This document shows, piece after piece, positions 1-8,257 of a DNA stretch of 64,000 bases. The notes beneath the pieces are model-generated. The model was not told where the DNA came from and did no database searches. It was given only the letters and a program-made list of their open reading frames with translations. A program made the position numbers and the translations under genes. The number at the start of each line of letters is the position of its first letter. The first letter of the stretch is position 1. Source of the stretch: JBEBSD01 sp040394475 (GTDB lineage: Bacteria > Bacteroidota > Bacteroidia > Cytophagales > Spirosomataceae); NCBI GenBank assembly GCA_040394475.1, contig JBEBSD010000010.1, forward strand, positions 59,260 through 123,259, given 5' to 3'.

Positions 1-2
1 AG

Positions 3-446
3 ATCGCCAATTTATCACTGCGCCATACCCGCCTGGCAATTTTAAGCTTTTGCGATGCCGACAATGGCGTATCGCATCAGGGGGAGGGGATTATGAGCCT
101 GGCGCGTGCTTTCCGGCTGGCCGGATGCCCGGGAGTGCTTACCACCCTCTGGAAGACAGACGACCAGACCACCACGTTTATCGTCAAGGCTTTTTACGAT
201 CACCTCCGGGAAGGGCACCCGGCTGATATTGCCTTACAGGCTGCCAAGAAAGACTTCCTGTCATCTTCGCTGGGGGGCGCCTCCAACCATCCGTTCTTCT
301 GGGCCCATTTAACATACATCGGAGATCCTTCTCCCCTGTTTCCGCAACCCCTTCTCCGCCCGGCCACCATCGCCGGGGGAGTGTCGGCTTTCCTTCTGGT
401 GCTCCTTGTCCTGTACGGAGGTTACCGCAGAAAATCACCCCACTAG
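3..446 (+). CDS. CHAT-domain (caspase-like) protease, C-terminal part
   Basis: The reading frame is open from the left edge, so only the last 147 residues are visible; the start and the catalytic His lie outside. The visible part has the end of a CHAT domain: LAILSFCDA with the expected nucleophile Cys (codon 51-53), then EGIMSLARAF, VLTTLWKTDD and the terminal HPFFWAHLTYIGD block. CHAT proteases are caspase-fold enzymes, usually with N-terminal TPRs. After the domain comes one hydrophobic segment (ATIAGGVSAFLLVLLVLYGG) followed by RRK. This is a stop-transfer pattern that would place the CHAT domain outside the cytoplasm if the missing N-terminus has a signal peptide. The gene converges on the next one with a 12-bp overlap of 3' ends. 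The domain is clear; substrate and partner are unknown. Confidence 0.85.
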   Translation: MANLSLRHTRLAILSFCDADNGVSHQGEGIMSLARAFRLAGCPGVLTTLWKTDDQTTTFIVKAFYDHLREGHPADIALQAAKKDFLSSSLGGASNHPFFWAHLTYIGDPSPLFPQPLLRPATIAGGVSAFLLVLLVLYGGYRRKSPH

Positions 447-1124
447 CTTCCTGCGCTGCAGCTGCCACCACACTTTCCAGCGGTCCAATGTTTTAATCGT
501 GTACTCCTGTGTCGGCCCGATACTGCTATAGACCTCTCCCGCCCTGCCGACGTTTCCATTTTGCATATACGCCACCGTCAGGTGCCATAATACCGCTTCC
601 TGGAAATAAGGACGCATCCCCTCTATTTGCGTGAGCTCTTCCAACTTCAGGATGGCAGGCTGCAGGTTTCCCTCTGCCAGGTAGGCCTGCGCCTCGAAAT
701 ACAGAACAAATGCCTTTTTCTTTTCTAATGCAAAGGCATCTGACGAATCTTTCTCATACACCCGGTTGATGTTCCGTACAGCGCGTACTTCCTGTGCCTG
801 AGAGGGTAGTTGCAAGGGAGCATAGGCCAGGAAAACAATAAATGAAAGACCTGCTGCCACTAATGCCGTCCCTCCGTATAGCCACCATTGTTGCCTCAGG
901 TTCCGACGTTTTTCAGCCCTCCGTACGTCCGCAACTACATCGAGAATCCGCTTTTCATAACTCCCCGTATCTACGGCCTGATAGGCAATTTCCGTCAAAC
1001 GAACTTTTTCAGCAAACGTTTTATCGGTAACCATCTGCTCTTGTATCGCATGTTTTTCTTCCCGGGAACACGCTCCTGACAGGTAGCGTTCGATACGTTC
1101 CTCTTCTTCAAAATCAAAGTCCAT
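435..1124 (-). CDS. Single-pass membrane anti-sigma-like protein with TPR-like C-terminus
   Basis: A 229-residue protein. Residues 1-70 are charged and carry ERYLSGACSREEKHAIQEQM, which resembles the N-terminal cytoplasmic module of Bacteroidota FecR-type anti-sigma proteins (compare VRYLKGTLSEADRQAL in the FecR at 30.2 kb). One transmembrane helix lies at about 81-102. The outer part, about 125-229, has TPR-like helices (AYLAEGNLQPAILKLEEL, VAYMQNGNVGRAGEVY). The start overlaps the stop of the upstream sigma gene by 11 bp, so the two are translationally coupled, the usual sigma/anti-sigma order. The anti-sigma role is inferred from position, topology and the N-terminal motif; no zinc-finger HC2 motif is seen. 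Confidence 0.7.
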   Translation of the reverse strand: MDFDFEEEERIERYLSGACSREEKHAIQEQMVTDKTFAEKVRLTEIAYQAVDTGSYEKRILDVVADVRRAEKRRNLRQQWWLYGGTALVAAGLSFIVFLAYAPLQLPSQAQEVRAVRNINRVYEKDSSDAFALEKKKAFVLYFEAQAYLAEGNLQPAILKLEELTQIEGMRPYFQEAVLWHLTVAYMQNGNVGRAGEVYSSIGPTQEYTIKTLDRWKVWWQLQRRKLVG

Positions 1125-1686
1125 TGTCTTGTATAAATTTCCTTAGTTTTACCACAATCAAATGTTTCCGCATCTTGGCGGCGTTGGCCGAAGGCAGCCG
1201 GTGCTTTTGGGCCAGCTTCTCGCTGGAGTACCCTTTCCGGCAATCGGTTATAAACTGCTGCTCCCACTCGTTCAGTGTAAGCACGGCGCGCTCGAAAAGC
1301 TCCCATTGCGCATTGGCGAGGAGCGCTTCTTCATCCAGGGCACTGTACACTTCGTCTAATCCTCCCACCTGGTCGAACGGCACCTCCCCGCCTTCCGGCC
1401 GCCCGCGCAGGGTCTTCAGCCAGGTAAACCTGACGATCGTCTGCAAGTATTGTGCCATACTGACACCTGCTCTGGGCTGATAGCTTCCCGATCGTATATT
1501 CTTGCACAGCGCGACAATGGCCATGCTCAGGGTATCTTCCCCATCTTCCGCCCTTCCGGAATTGGCCCTGACATAGCGGATTGAGCTCCCTATTTGCCGG
1601 CGCCATATAAATGTAATGGCATTTCTTTCAGCCCTGGGCTCTCCTGACCTGATCATCGCTACTAGTTCCGGATCCGTATATCGCAT
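1114..1686 (-). CDS. Sigma-70 family (ECF-like) RNA polymerase sigma factor
   Basis: A 190-residue protein. A divergent region 2 spans about 25-100 (EDTLSMAIVALCKNI, MAQYLQTIVRFTWLKTLRG). A region 4 helix-turn-helix spans about 135-185 (LNEWEQQFITDCRKGYSSEK, then LAQKHRLPSANAAKMRKHL). It is the first gene of a two-gene minus-strand operon with the membrane protein at 435-1124, overlapping it by 11 bp. It is transcribed divergently from the small lipoprotein and the second sigma operon. An inverted repeat at 1761-1789 lies in its upstream region. The sequence is far from classical FecI-type ECF factors, so the subgroup is uncertain. Confidence 0.75.
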   Translation of the reverse strand: MRYTDPELVAMIRSGEPRAERNAITFIWRRQIGSSIRYVRANSGRAEDGEDTLSMAIVALCKNIRSGSYQPRAGVSMAQYLQTIVRFTWLKTLRGRPEGGEVPFDQVGGLDEVYSALDEEALLANAQWELFERAVLTLNEWEQQFITDCRKGYSSEKLAQKHRLPSANAAKMRKHLIVVKLRKFIQDNGL

Positions 1687-1760
1687 ACTAACTGATAAGA
1701 GGTTTTACTCTTAGATACCGCTTTTCTCAAAGAGGTAAATTTTTCTTCGAAAATAACGTG

Positions 1761-1789
1761 ATACTTCCGGATTCTGCACATAGAAGTAT
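1761..1789. promoter_or_regulatory. Inverted repeat in divergent intergenic region
   Basis: The 7-bp arms ATACTTC (1761-1767) and GAAGTAT (1783-1789) are separated by 15 bp. They lie 75 bp upstream of the minus-strand sigma gene and 65 bp upstream of the small plus-strand lipoprotein gene. It could be an operator shared by both directions; no known binding consensus was recognised. Confidence 0.35.
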
Positions 1790-1820
1790 TAAAACGAGTC
1801 GGAAAGGGCGCCCCCACTTC

Positions 1821-1848
1821 TCGTGGTATTGTTTCACTTAAACCACGA
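1821..1848 (+). promoter_or_regulatory. Stem-loop just upstream of the small lipoprotein start
   Basis: The perfect 7-bp arms TCGTGGT (1821-1827) and ACCACGA (1842-1848) enclose a 14-nt loop. The right arm ends 5 nt before the ATG at 1854, covering the place where ribosomes bind, so a folded leader could limit translation. This is an inference from sequence only. Confidence 0.35.
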
Positions 1849-1853
1849 AAATC

Positions 1854-2015
1854 ATGCGATTCTCTGTTAATTACCTGGCTATAAGCCGGCTGGTACTCTG
1901 TGCCCTGTTGATTGGCGCAACTGCTGTAGGTTGCACAAAGGATAAAGCCGTCATCCGCCCCACCGGCGAGCTTTCATCCGACCGCCCCCCGGAGATTCCC
2001 AAAGGCCCTTTCTGA
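1854..2015 (+). CDS. Predicted 53-residue lipoprotein
   Basis: A short reading frame with a clear lipoprotein signal: Arg at position 2, a hydrophobic stretch (RLVLCALLIGATAVG) and Cys27 after A-V-G, a standard lipobox. The mature part would be only 27 residues, rich in Pro and charged residues (CTKDKAVIRPTGEL...). It ends 32 bp before a strong intrinsic terminator. It sits alone between two divergent sigma/anti-sigma operons. The frame could be fortuitous, but signal peptide, lipobox, terminator and upstream hairpin together favour a real gene. I do not recognise a family. Confidence 0.5.
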   Translation: MRFSVNYLAISRLVLCALLIGATAVGCTKDKAVIRPTGELSSDRPPEIPKGPF

Positions 2016-2047
2016 CAGTTAGGAGGCTGTCTCAAAAGCGCAAAAAG

Positions 2048-2080
2048 TCCCGGATTTGAGACCGGGATTTTTTTATTTTT
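2048..2080 (+). terminator. Intrinsic terminator after the small lipoprotein gene
   Basis: Stem TCCCGG (2048-2053) and CCGGGA (2062-2067) with an 8-nt loop, followed at once by seven T residues and a further T-rich stretch. It is oriented for plus-strand transcripts. Confidence 0.75.
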
Positions 2081-2159
2081 CCGTTTTTGCACCAATCCGG
2101 ATAGTGGCCGGTCGCAGCCAACGCGTAAGCAATTCCCGCCAACTTATGCAAAAAAAGTA

Positions 2160-2167
2160 TAGCTTTG
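2160..2167 (+). promoter_or_regulatory. Bacteroidota -7 promoter element before sigma/anti-sigma/caspase operon
   Basis: TAGCTTTG matches the TAnnTTTG -7 element of the Bacteroidota housekeeping sigma factor exactly. It lies 31 bp before the ATG at 2198. No good TTG -33 element is seen at the usual spacing, so the call rests on the -7 box and position. Confidence 0.45.
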
Positions 2168-2197
2168 TAGTTTCCTTAGCCACTACCCTCAGAGATC

Positions 2198-3349
2198 ATG
2201 GTGTTCCAGAATGTACAAGACTTTCTTTCTCAACTGAGAGACACGCCGCATGAAGTATTCTATGCGAAGTTGGAGGCCGCTTTTGCAAAGCTCATCCGGG
2301 ACCGCCTGGACACGGCCCGCTACCCGCAGCTGGATCCGGCTGCCTTCAGCGAACAGGTTTTTACCGAGTTTTTTGAAATGACGTCGGATTTCGATTTCGA
2401 CGATGAGCTGACAGCTTCAGGACTTTCTTTGGAAGACTTCTTCGAAAAACTTTCCCGAGAAGTAGCCCTTATTTATCATCTGAATGAAGAACACCTGGTG
2501 AAAAGCGCCCTCGCAGATTTCTCCACGCAGCAGCACTATTTGTGGGATCTTGTACGGGAGCACTATGAGGCCCGGACCGCCGTTGAATGCCGTACACAGC
2601 CGTATAAGTTGCCGGATGATTATTTTCCACAGATTATTGAAAAAACGTTGTTGTGCATCACCGAAGCGTATGGAATTAAAAAACACCGGAAATTCTTTGG
2701 CTTTTCTTTATTTGCAGATGAAGTCCGGCTGAACGTTACGATTGTCCGTAAGTATATTCAGATCCAGACCGAACTGATCCGGTTTTTACGGAATGACCGG
2801 CCTGTTGTCGATGATAACTGGAAATTAATCACCAGGTCCGTACACGTTACGCTTAGAAAATACCGTCACAACAACGACCTGAGCGACGAATGGTGGCAAC
2901 AGGAAGCAGAAGATCTGAGCAGCACCATTTTCCTAAAACTAAGAGAACACTTCGAAAAACGGGAAAACGTTCTCTATGTTCTTTTTAAAACCTATATAGA
3001 TAAATTCGTATTCAACAGTATTTCGGACTGGTGGAAAAAAACCCAACCCCTGGTTATACGGGCCACCGACTATTTTCACCCAATTCCGGAGGAAGAGACT
3101 ACTGTCAGTATTACCAAACTGGTGGACTTGTATCAACAGGTAGCCCGCAAGCTGCGGCAAGATTATCACGAGGCGCTGATTAACCACTATTTGCACGGGT
3201 TAACCCATAAAGAAATCGGGCAACAGCTCGGAAAATCGGAATCGGCGACCCAAAATTTTGTAGCAAGGGCTGTTGAGAAACTCAACCAGCTTATCTGCGA
3301 AGAAGCACAATTCGAAAAACGCTATTTATCCATTTGCCATGGCCGCTAA
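2198..3349 (+). CDS. Sigma-70 family factor with long N-terminal extension
   Basis: A 383-residue protein, about twice the length of an ECF sigma. The C-terminal half looks like a sigma factor. Region 2 is at about 205-290 (EAEDLSSTIFLKLREHF) and a region 4 helix-turn-helix at about 315-365 (HYLHGLTHKEIGQQLGKSES). The first 200 residues are helical, acidic and unrecognised. The start is ATG 31 bp after a -7 element. The stop overlaps the start of the next gene (3339) by 11 bp, the same coupling as in the minus-strand pair. It probably directs expression of its own operon, including the caspase gene. The extension could be a sensor or an anti-sigma docking part; this is not known. Confidence 0.7.
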   Translation: MVFQNVQDFLSQLRDTPHEVFYAKLEAAFAKLIRDRLDTARYPQLDPAAFSEQVFTEFFEMTSDFDFDDELTASGLSLEDFFEKLSREVALIYHLNEEHLVKSALADFSTQQHYLWDLVREHYEARTAVECRTQPYKLPDDYFPQIIEKTLLCITEAYGIKKHRKFFGFSLFADEVRLNVTIVRKYIQIQTELIRFLRNDRPVVDDNWKLITRSVHVTLRKYRHNNDLSDEWWQQEAEDLSSTIFLKLREHFEKRENVLYVLFKTYIDKFVFNSISDWWKKTQPLVIRATDYFHPIPEEETTVSITKLVDLYQQVARKLRQDYHEALINHYLHGLTHKEIGQQLGKSESATQNFVARAVEKLNQLICEEAQFEKRYLSICHGR

Positions 3350-3980
3350 CCAACCAATTTCCGAAGCTACCAAACGTCTTTTTGTGCGGGGTAAACTATC
3401 CCCGGAAGAGCATTTTAAAATCCTGCAGGAAATGGAGGAAAATCCTGTCTTGAGAGAGGAGATACAAATTCTGGAAGCCATGCTTCAGGTTGAAAAGGAG
3501 CAGTACATCGCCAAAAGAATGGCCCGGACCAGCGATCTCCCGAAAACCGGCACAACCGAAACACGGGTGATCCCGCTGTACAAAAAAACCTGGCTGCAGG
3601 TAGCGGCATCCCTGGTGCTGCTGCTGGTCATCGGAGGGATTATCCGGACCAGGCTGCAGTCTGCGGACGGCACGCTGCTCACCCGGATCCCGGTGCTGGA
3701 AAGCGCCACGGGCTCATTGGGATGGGGGCCGGATGCCAAGGCTACCCAGGAAGTGATCACCCGTCTTATCACCGACCCCTCGGGCTCCCTGCGCTACCAG
3801 TTCTATGACGATACGCTGCGGATTTTTCTCCCGGAAGCAGGAAAATCGCTGTTGAAAGACAGGGCGCTCTACCTGGTCGACGATCTGCAGCATCGCCGGC
3901 TGCTGTTAATCCTGCATGACAGAAAATACCCGATCACCGGCGATACACGGGAAATTACACCCTTGATTGAAAGTGATTAA
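3339..3980 (+). CDS. Single-pass membrane anti-sigma-like protein
   Basis: A 213-residue protein when started at the ATG at 3339; a longer in-frame start at 3273 would lie deep inside the sigma gene and is less likely. Residues 1-65 carry KRLFVRGKLSPEEHFKILQE, aligning by eye with the N-terminal motif of the membrane protein at 435-1124. A transmembrane helix spans about 86-103 (LQVAASLVLLLVIGGII). The outer part of about 110 residues is beta-rich and unrecognised. It lies between a sigma gene (11-bp overlap) and the secreted caspase gene (69 bp away). An anti-sigma role is inferred from order, coupling and topology. Confidence 0.65.
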   Translation: MAANQPISEATKRLFVRGKLSPEEHFKILQEMEENPVLREEIQILEAMLQVEKEQYIAKRMARTSDLPKTGTTETRVIPLYKKTWLQVAASLVLLLVIGGIIRTRLQSADGTLLTRIPVLESATGSLGWGPDAKATQEVITRLITDPSGSLRYQFYDDTLRIFLPEAGKSLLKDRALYLVDDLQHRRLLLILHDRKYPITGDTREITPLIESD

Positions 3981-4049
3981 AGCGTAGTGATCGCGTAGAA
4001 TTATGCGCTGCCGCAAATTCTTTCTATTACATTAGAACCGCCCCCCGAC

Positions 4050-7000
4050 ATGAATCCGGCTATACTTTTCCTGATCAGCAGCTGCCTGCTGAATTTTGCT
4101 TACAGCAACCTTCAGGCACAATCCCCTTTTCGGCTCCATCATTTCCAGGCTGAATATTTTGACATTTCCCCCGACCATACCGCTATCGCCACGGGGCATC
4201 CGTTCGGGGGTATCAAAGTTATGGATATCGCCACAGGAAAGATCATCGATGAGCTGGGAGGATCACTCACCGGCGATGACCATTACCCAGTGTCGAAGAT
4301 CATGTATTCCAGGGACGGTAATCAATTATTCCGGTTCGGGGACGATCGCTCCTCTTTTCAGGAGCTGACGGTGTATGATTTGAAGTCCTATGCCCTGGTG
4401 CGCCAGTTCAAAGGCAAGTCCGGAAAAACGCTCCTCTTATCGCCCGATGAAAAGCATGTATTGATTGAAGACCTGGCGGGCATTTTCACCTTGTTTGATT
4501 TTCAGAAAGGAACCAAAATCAAATCCCTGAAGACCATACCGGAGCTACAGAATGCTGTGGGAACAGTCCTGGCTCCGGACGGGAAACATGTGGTAGCGTA
4601 CACGCAATCCGGTCTCATCCATTTTATTAACCTGTTTACCGAAGCTGTAGAAACGCTCGAATATCCGACCTGGTCGTCAGGGGCGGCAATCGAACTGACC
4701 ACCCTGCAGTTTTCTCCGGATGGCTCCTGTTTTTTCACCCTGGCGGAAGACGAAATTTTAATCTGGAACACCGCCGCGAAAGAAGTGATCCGGCAACAAG
4801 TGGTTAACAGGGACATTGGATTTCGTATAAGCGGGTCTTTTGTACAATGGGCGCCGGACGGGAATCAACTCATTTTACTGGTCGATCCGACGGATGGCTA
4901 TGGCGAACGGTTTATGGTAATCGACGCCCTTACCGGGGAGACGCTGCAGTTGTCGGCGCCCCTTCTTGACAAAATGGAACTGTCGTTAGGGTACCCCGTC
5001 AATTGCCGGATGGCGCCTGATCAGCGCAAGGTGTATTTCACGATCCGGGGATTTTCAGACATATGGATGGCCGATTTTGAAGAGACCTGTGCCCCGGCTG
5101 TCACCAACAACTCCGACGACAACTCCTTCACAGCCAGCGCTTTTTCTGCAAACGGACACGAGCTGTTTATCACCAACGCCAGTGGCGAAATTTTTCACTG
5201 GGACTTGTACAGGGGCATTTATAAGGGGAAATTTGCGGTATTGGACATGCCGGCCATCTCCCTCAGTTGTTCTTCCGATCATTCGACGCTTTTAGTAAAA
5301 TGCCGGAAATACGATCCGGACCAGAATGAAACATTTTACTATGCCCTGGAATTCGATATTCCGACGCGGACCGAACGCTCCCGGCAGCCTATCGCCGATC
5401 ACCCATCCAACCAGGGGAGCCCTGTTATTAAATCTCCGGATGGGAAATTCATTCTCGGATTGGGCTTTGGTCCTATTTCCCTATATGATCAGCAAAAGGA
5501 CGGTAGCGTCGTGTCGTTCGTTTCCTTAAAGGGCTCCGACACAGACTTCGTCGTTTTCACGGGGGATGGCCGGTTTGACGGGACACCCGAGGGAATCAAA
5601 TCGCTGCTGTATGCTAGAGCCGGCAACCGCAACGTCACGGTTGAGTCGTATAGGAAAAGCCATTTCACCCCGCATTTACTGCGTAATTTTGTATTCCCCG
5701 GCCAAACGAAACAACCCGCACTCCCGCCCGGCATCGCCATTGAAGGACCGGTGAACGACTCGTACAAAATCACCCTTACCAACAACAAAGGCGGGATTGG
5801 CCCGGTAGAAATTTTCATCAACGAGAAGCTCCTTTACGAAGATGCCCGACAGTTAGCTTCGGCGGCTCCGGCCCGGATAGCAGACCAGTCTCAGGTGACC
5901 TTTACTGTTCCGGCTTCGAAGCTCCTCCTGCAATCAGGAAAAAACAACACGCTGCGGGTAGTGGCTTATGACAAAGGGAACAATGTATCCCATACGGAGA
6001 CAAAACCCCTTTCCGGCGCAGCTCAGGAGAGTACCCCGGCGCTTTCAGGCGACCGGCCAAACAGTCGCCCTCATTTCTGGGCGATAGTCGCAGGCGTATC
6101 GGATTACGCCAACAGCCAGCTTAACCTGCGTTATTCGGCAAAGGATGCCGAAGCCATGGCAACAGCGCTGCAATTGGCAGGCAGCAATCTGTTCGGTGCG
6201 GCCAATACCCATATGGTTAAACTGACTTCCGAAAACCCGGCCGGCCGGCAACCTACCAAAATCAATTTACATAAAGCCTTATCCGAGGTAGAGGCCAATG
6301 CCGGTGCCCACGATGTCGTGGTGCTCTACCTTTCCGGGCATGGACTTTCCTTCAAAGACCCGGATGATGAATTTTACTTTCTCACCTCCGATGCCCTCAC
6401 TACCGACTATAAAAGCTCAGAAACCAGACAGGGCCAAAGCCTTTCAGGGAAAGAAATACGCCAATTCCTGAATTCGGTAAAAGCTGAAAAACAGGTATTG
6501 ATTATGGATGCCTGTGCTTCAGGCACCTTTACCGACAACCTGATTGCCGGTCGTGACCTTAGTGAGGCCGTCCGGCGCGGCATTGAACGCATGCGCAACC
6601 GTACCGCTACCTTTGTGATTTCCGGAAATGCCAATGATCAAAAAAGTTATGAATCAACTGCCTTCGGGCAGGGAATCCTGACGCATACCTTGCTGCAGGG
6701 AATCCGGGGCGCCGGACTCCGGGAAGGACAGTATGTAGATATTTCACAACTTTTTCAATACGCCCGTGATCAGGTCGAACTGCTTGCCAGAGAAGTAAAC
6801 ATCGTGCAGGTACCCGTAATCGTCTCGCCCGGTAACCAGGAAAGCTTCGACATCGGCCTGCTGACTACCGCACATGACCGGGAACAAATACCCGTCAACA
6901 ACCCCAAGCCGGTCTTCACCAAGACCATCCTCTTTCAATCGGGTGAATACAGTGATCCTAAAGATATTTCAGCCGCTATCGACGCCCGCCTGCACGAGAT

Positions 7001-7220
7001 GTCGTACCTATCCCCGGCGCCAATCGTGTTTGTACAAACGGCTTATCCCGATGCCTACCATATTGCCGGCGAATACACGCTGAAGGGCAATACCCTTACG
7101 CTGTCGGGCAGACTCATTCAAAACAAAATCGCCAAAGGCGCCCTTCAATTTACAGGGCCGGTCGGGAACCTGGCGGAAGAGCTGCTCGCGCAAATAACCG
7201 GTCTTCTCAACGAAAAGTAG
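4050..7220 (+). CDS. Secreted WD40-repeat caspase-family (C14) protease
   Basis: A 1056-residue protein with a signal peptide (about 1-24, ending NLQAQ). A beta-propeller follows at about 30-510, with repeats such as FSPDGSCFFTLAEDEILIWN. A linker and Ig-like stretch precede a C14 caspase domain at about 674-900. Both catalytic residues are present: His764 in LSGHG and Cys822 in DACASG. The last 150 residues are unassigned. It is the third gene of the sigma > anti-sigma > caspase operon, and export should put it in the periplasm facing the outer part of the preceding membrane protein. The propeller probably binds a partner or substrate. Family assignment is firm; the target is unknown. Confidence 0.9.
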   Translation: MNPAILFLISSCLLNFAYSNLQAQSPFRLHHFQAEYFDISPDHTAIATGHPFGGIKVMDIATGKIIDELGGSLTGDDHYPVSKIMYSRDGNQLFRFGDDRSSFQELTVYDLKSYALVRQFKGKSGKTLLLSPDEKHVLIEDLAGIFTLFDFQKGTKIKSLKTIPELQNAVGTVLAPDGKHVVAYTQSGLIHFINLFTEAVETLEYPTWSSGAAIELTTLQFSPDGSCFFTLAEDEILIWNTAAKEVIRQQVVNRDIGFRISGSFVQWAPDGNQLILLVDPTDGYGERFMVIDALTGETLQLSAPLLDKMELSLGYPVNCRMAPDQRKVYFTIRGFSDIWMADFEETCAPAVTNNSDDNSFTASAFSANGHELFITNASGEIFHWDLYRGIYKGKFAVLDMPAISLSCSSDHSTLLVKCRKYDPDQNETFYYALEFDIPTRTERSRQPIADHPSNQGSPVIKSPDGKFILGLGFGPISLYDQQKDGSVVSFVSLKGSDTDFVVFTGDGRFDGTPEGIKSLLYARAGNRNVTVESYRKSHFTPHLLRNFVFPGQTKQPALPPGIAIEGPVNDSYKITLTNNKGGIGPVEIFINEKLLYEDARQLASAAPARIADQSQVTFTVPASKLLLQSGKNNTLRVVAYDKGNNVSHTETKPLSGAAQESTPALSGDRPNSRPHFWAIVAGVSDYANSQLNLRYSAKDAEAMATALQLAGSNLFGAANTHMVKLTSENPAGRQPTKINLHKALSEVEANAGAHDVVVLYLSGHGLSFKDPDDEFYFLTSDALTTDYKSSETRQGQSLSGKEIRQFLNSVKAEKQVLIMDACASGTFTDNLIAGRDLSEAVRRGIERMRNRTATFVISGNANDQKSYESTAFGQGILTHTLLQGIRGAGLREGQYVDISQLFQYARDQVELLAREVNIVQVPVIVSPGNQESFDIGLLTTAHDREQIPVNNPKPVFTKTILFQSGEYSDPKDISAAIDARLHEMSYLSPAPIVFVQTAYPDAYHIAGEYTLKGNTLTLSGRLIQNKIAKGALQFTGPVGNLAEELLAQITGLLNEK

Positions 7221-7261
7221 CAAACCGCGATACTGGTTTTACGCAGACACTCCGCTCCGCT

Positions 7262-7277
7262 GTAAAAATATTTTTAC
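7262..7277. repeat. Perfect 16-bp AT-rich palindrome
   Basis: GTAAAAATATTTTTAC reads the same on both strands and lies 42 bp after the caspase stop codon. It may be a protein site or part of the 3' structure; no function is assigned. Confidence 0.5.
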
Positions 7278-7370
7278 CGGAATTCCTTTACCTGATCCCT
7301 GATTCAGGAATACTAGTATAAACGACGATTTTTCACACCACTCATTTACCCTCCATCTATACCACTTGTC

Positions 7371-7398
7371 AGGGCCCGTATGCTTATGGGCCCTTTTT
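7371..7398 (+). terminator. Intrinsic terminator of the caspase operon
   Basis: Perfect 7-bp stem AGGGCCC (7371-7377) and GGGCCCT (7388-7394), 10-nt loop, then a T run ending at 7398. The T run is only on the plus-strand side. The last base is also the last base of the converging regulator gene. Confidence 0.8.
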
Positions 7399-8162
7399 CA
7401 TTTCCTGGAATACCCTACTACCCTGAGCACGTCCATCAATGCTTTCCGCTTCCCTTCAGGAAGATCTACCTCATGGCCGTGCAATAAAATGCGGCCGGTA
7501 CTGATGCGATCCAGGTAATCCAGATTGATGTTCAGCGAACGGGTAAGTTTGTAGAAGTTTTCCGGGAGGTGGACTTCCACTTTGGCCAGACTGGCACAGA
7601 TCATCAGATGCTGATAGGCTTTCGAGGGTTCTAGCCGCCGGAATTCGTCCTTGGCTAAATAAAACTGGCAGTAATTCCCATCCGCCCGTATGTAAATGAT
7701 TTTGTTCATGTCGATCCGGATTTTGTCGTAGCCGTCCGGAACATACAGATACCCGGACACACTCGAAACCATCTGCTGCTCGCTTTTGGCATAATTAAGC
7801 AACGCCAGGTCCACCTGCCGGGCCAGTTCACGGATCCGGAACGGCTTGTAAAGAAAAGCCGCAGGATTGGTCTTTTTAGCTCTTTCAAACACTTCGTCAT
7901 CCATATTCCCGGTCAGATACAGGATGGGAACCGGCTTTATCCGGAGCAAATCGATAGCGGTTTCCACCCCGTCAGCTTCTCCTGCCAGCTGTATATCGAG
8001 CAGCGCCAGATCAGGGTTCTCCGTTTTCATGAGGCGGATGGCAGCTTCATAATCGGTTGCCTTTCCACACACGACGTATCCCTGCCCTGACAAGCTTTCT
8101 TCCAATGTCATCAGCATCAACGGGTCATCTTCTACAATCAAAATTCGTAAGGGTTGTTTCAT
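7398..8162 (-). CDS. LytTR-family response regulator (orphan)
   Basis: A 254-residue protein started at the ATG at 8162, directly before MKQPLRILIVEDD; an upstream in-frame start adds 50 residues unlike the family. A receiver domain spans 1-120, with acidic pocket E11/D12/D13, phospho-acceptor Asp56 (LALLDIQL), Thr84 and Lys106. A LytTR DNA-binding domain spans about 146-250. Such proteins are activated by a histidine kinase and bind direct repeats at promoters. No kinase is adjacent; the nearest kinase in the window is at 51.6 kb. It converges on the caspase operon at a shared terminator, but nothing shows that the two are linked. Confidence 0.9.
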   Translation of the reverse strand: MKQPLRILIVEDDPLMLMTLEESLSGQGYVVCGKATDYEAAIRLMKTENPDLALLDIQLAGEADGVETAIDLLRIKPVPILYLTGNMDDEVFERAKKTNPAAFLYKPFRIRELARQVDLALLNYAKSEQQMVSSVSGYLYVPDGYDKIRIDMNKIIYIRADGNYCQFYLAKDEFRRLEPSKAYQHLMICASLAKVEVHLPENFYKLTRSLNINLDYLDRISTGRILLHGHEVDLPEGKRKALMDVLRVVGYSRK

Positions 8163-8257
8163 TAAGTAGTTACTTTCAACGTTTCTGATCTCTAACAATC
8201 TACCGGCTACGGCATGGAGGGAGTAAAATGGGACGGTCACATCTATTCTTAAAATTA

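Noticed and set aside
3273..3338. Longer N-terminus for the anti-sigma-like protein
   Set aside because: It would overlap the sigma gene by 77 bp. The ATG at 3339 gives the same 11-bp overlap as the other pair and begins at the conserved motif region.
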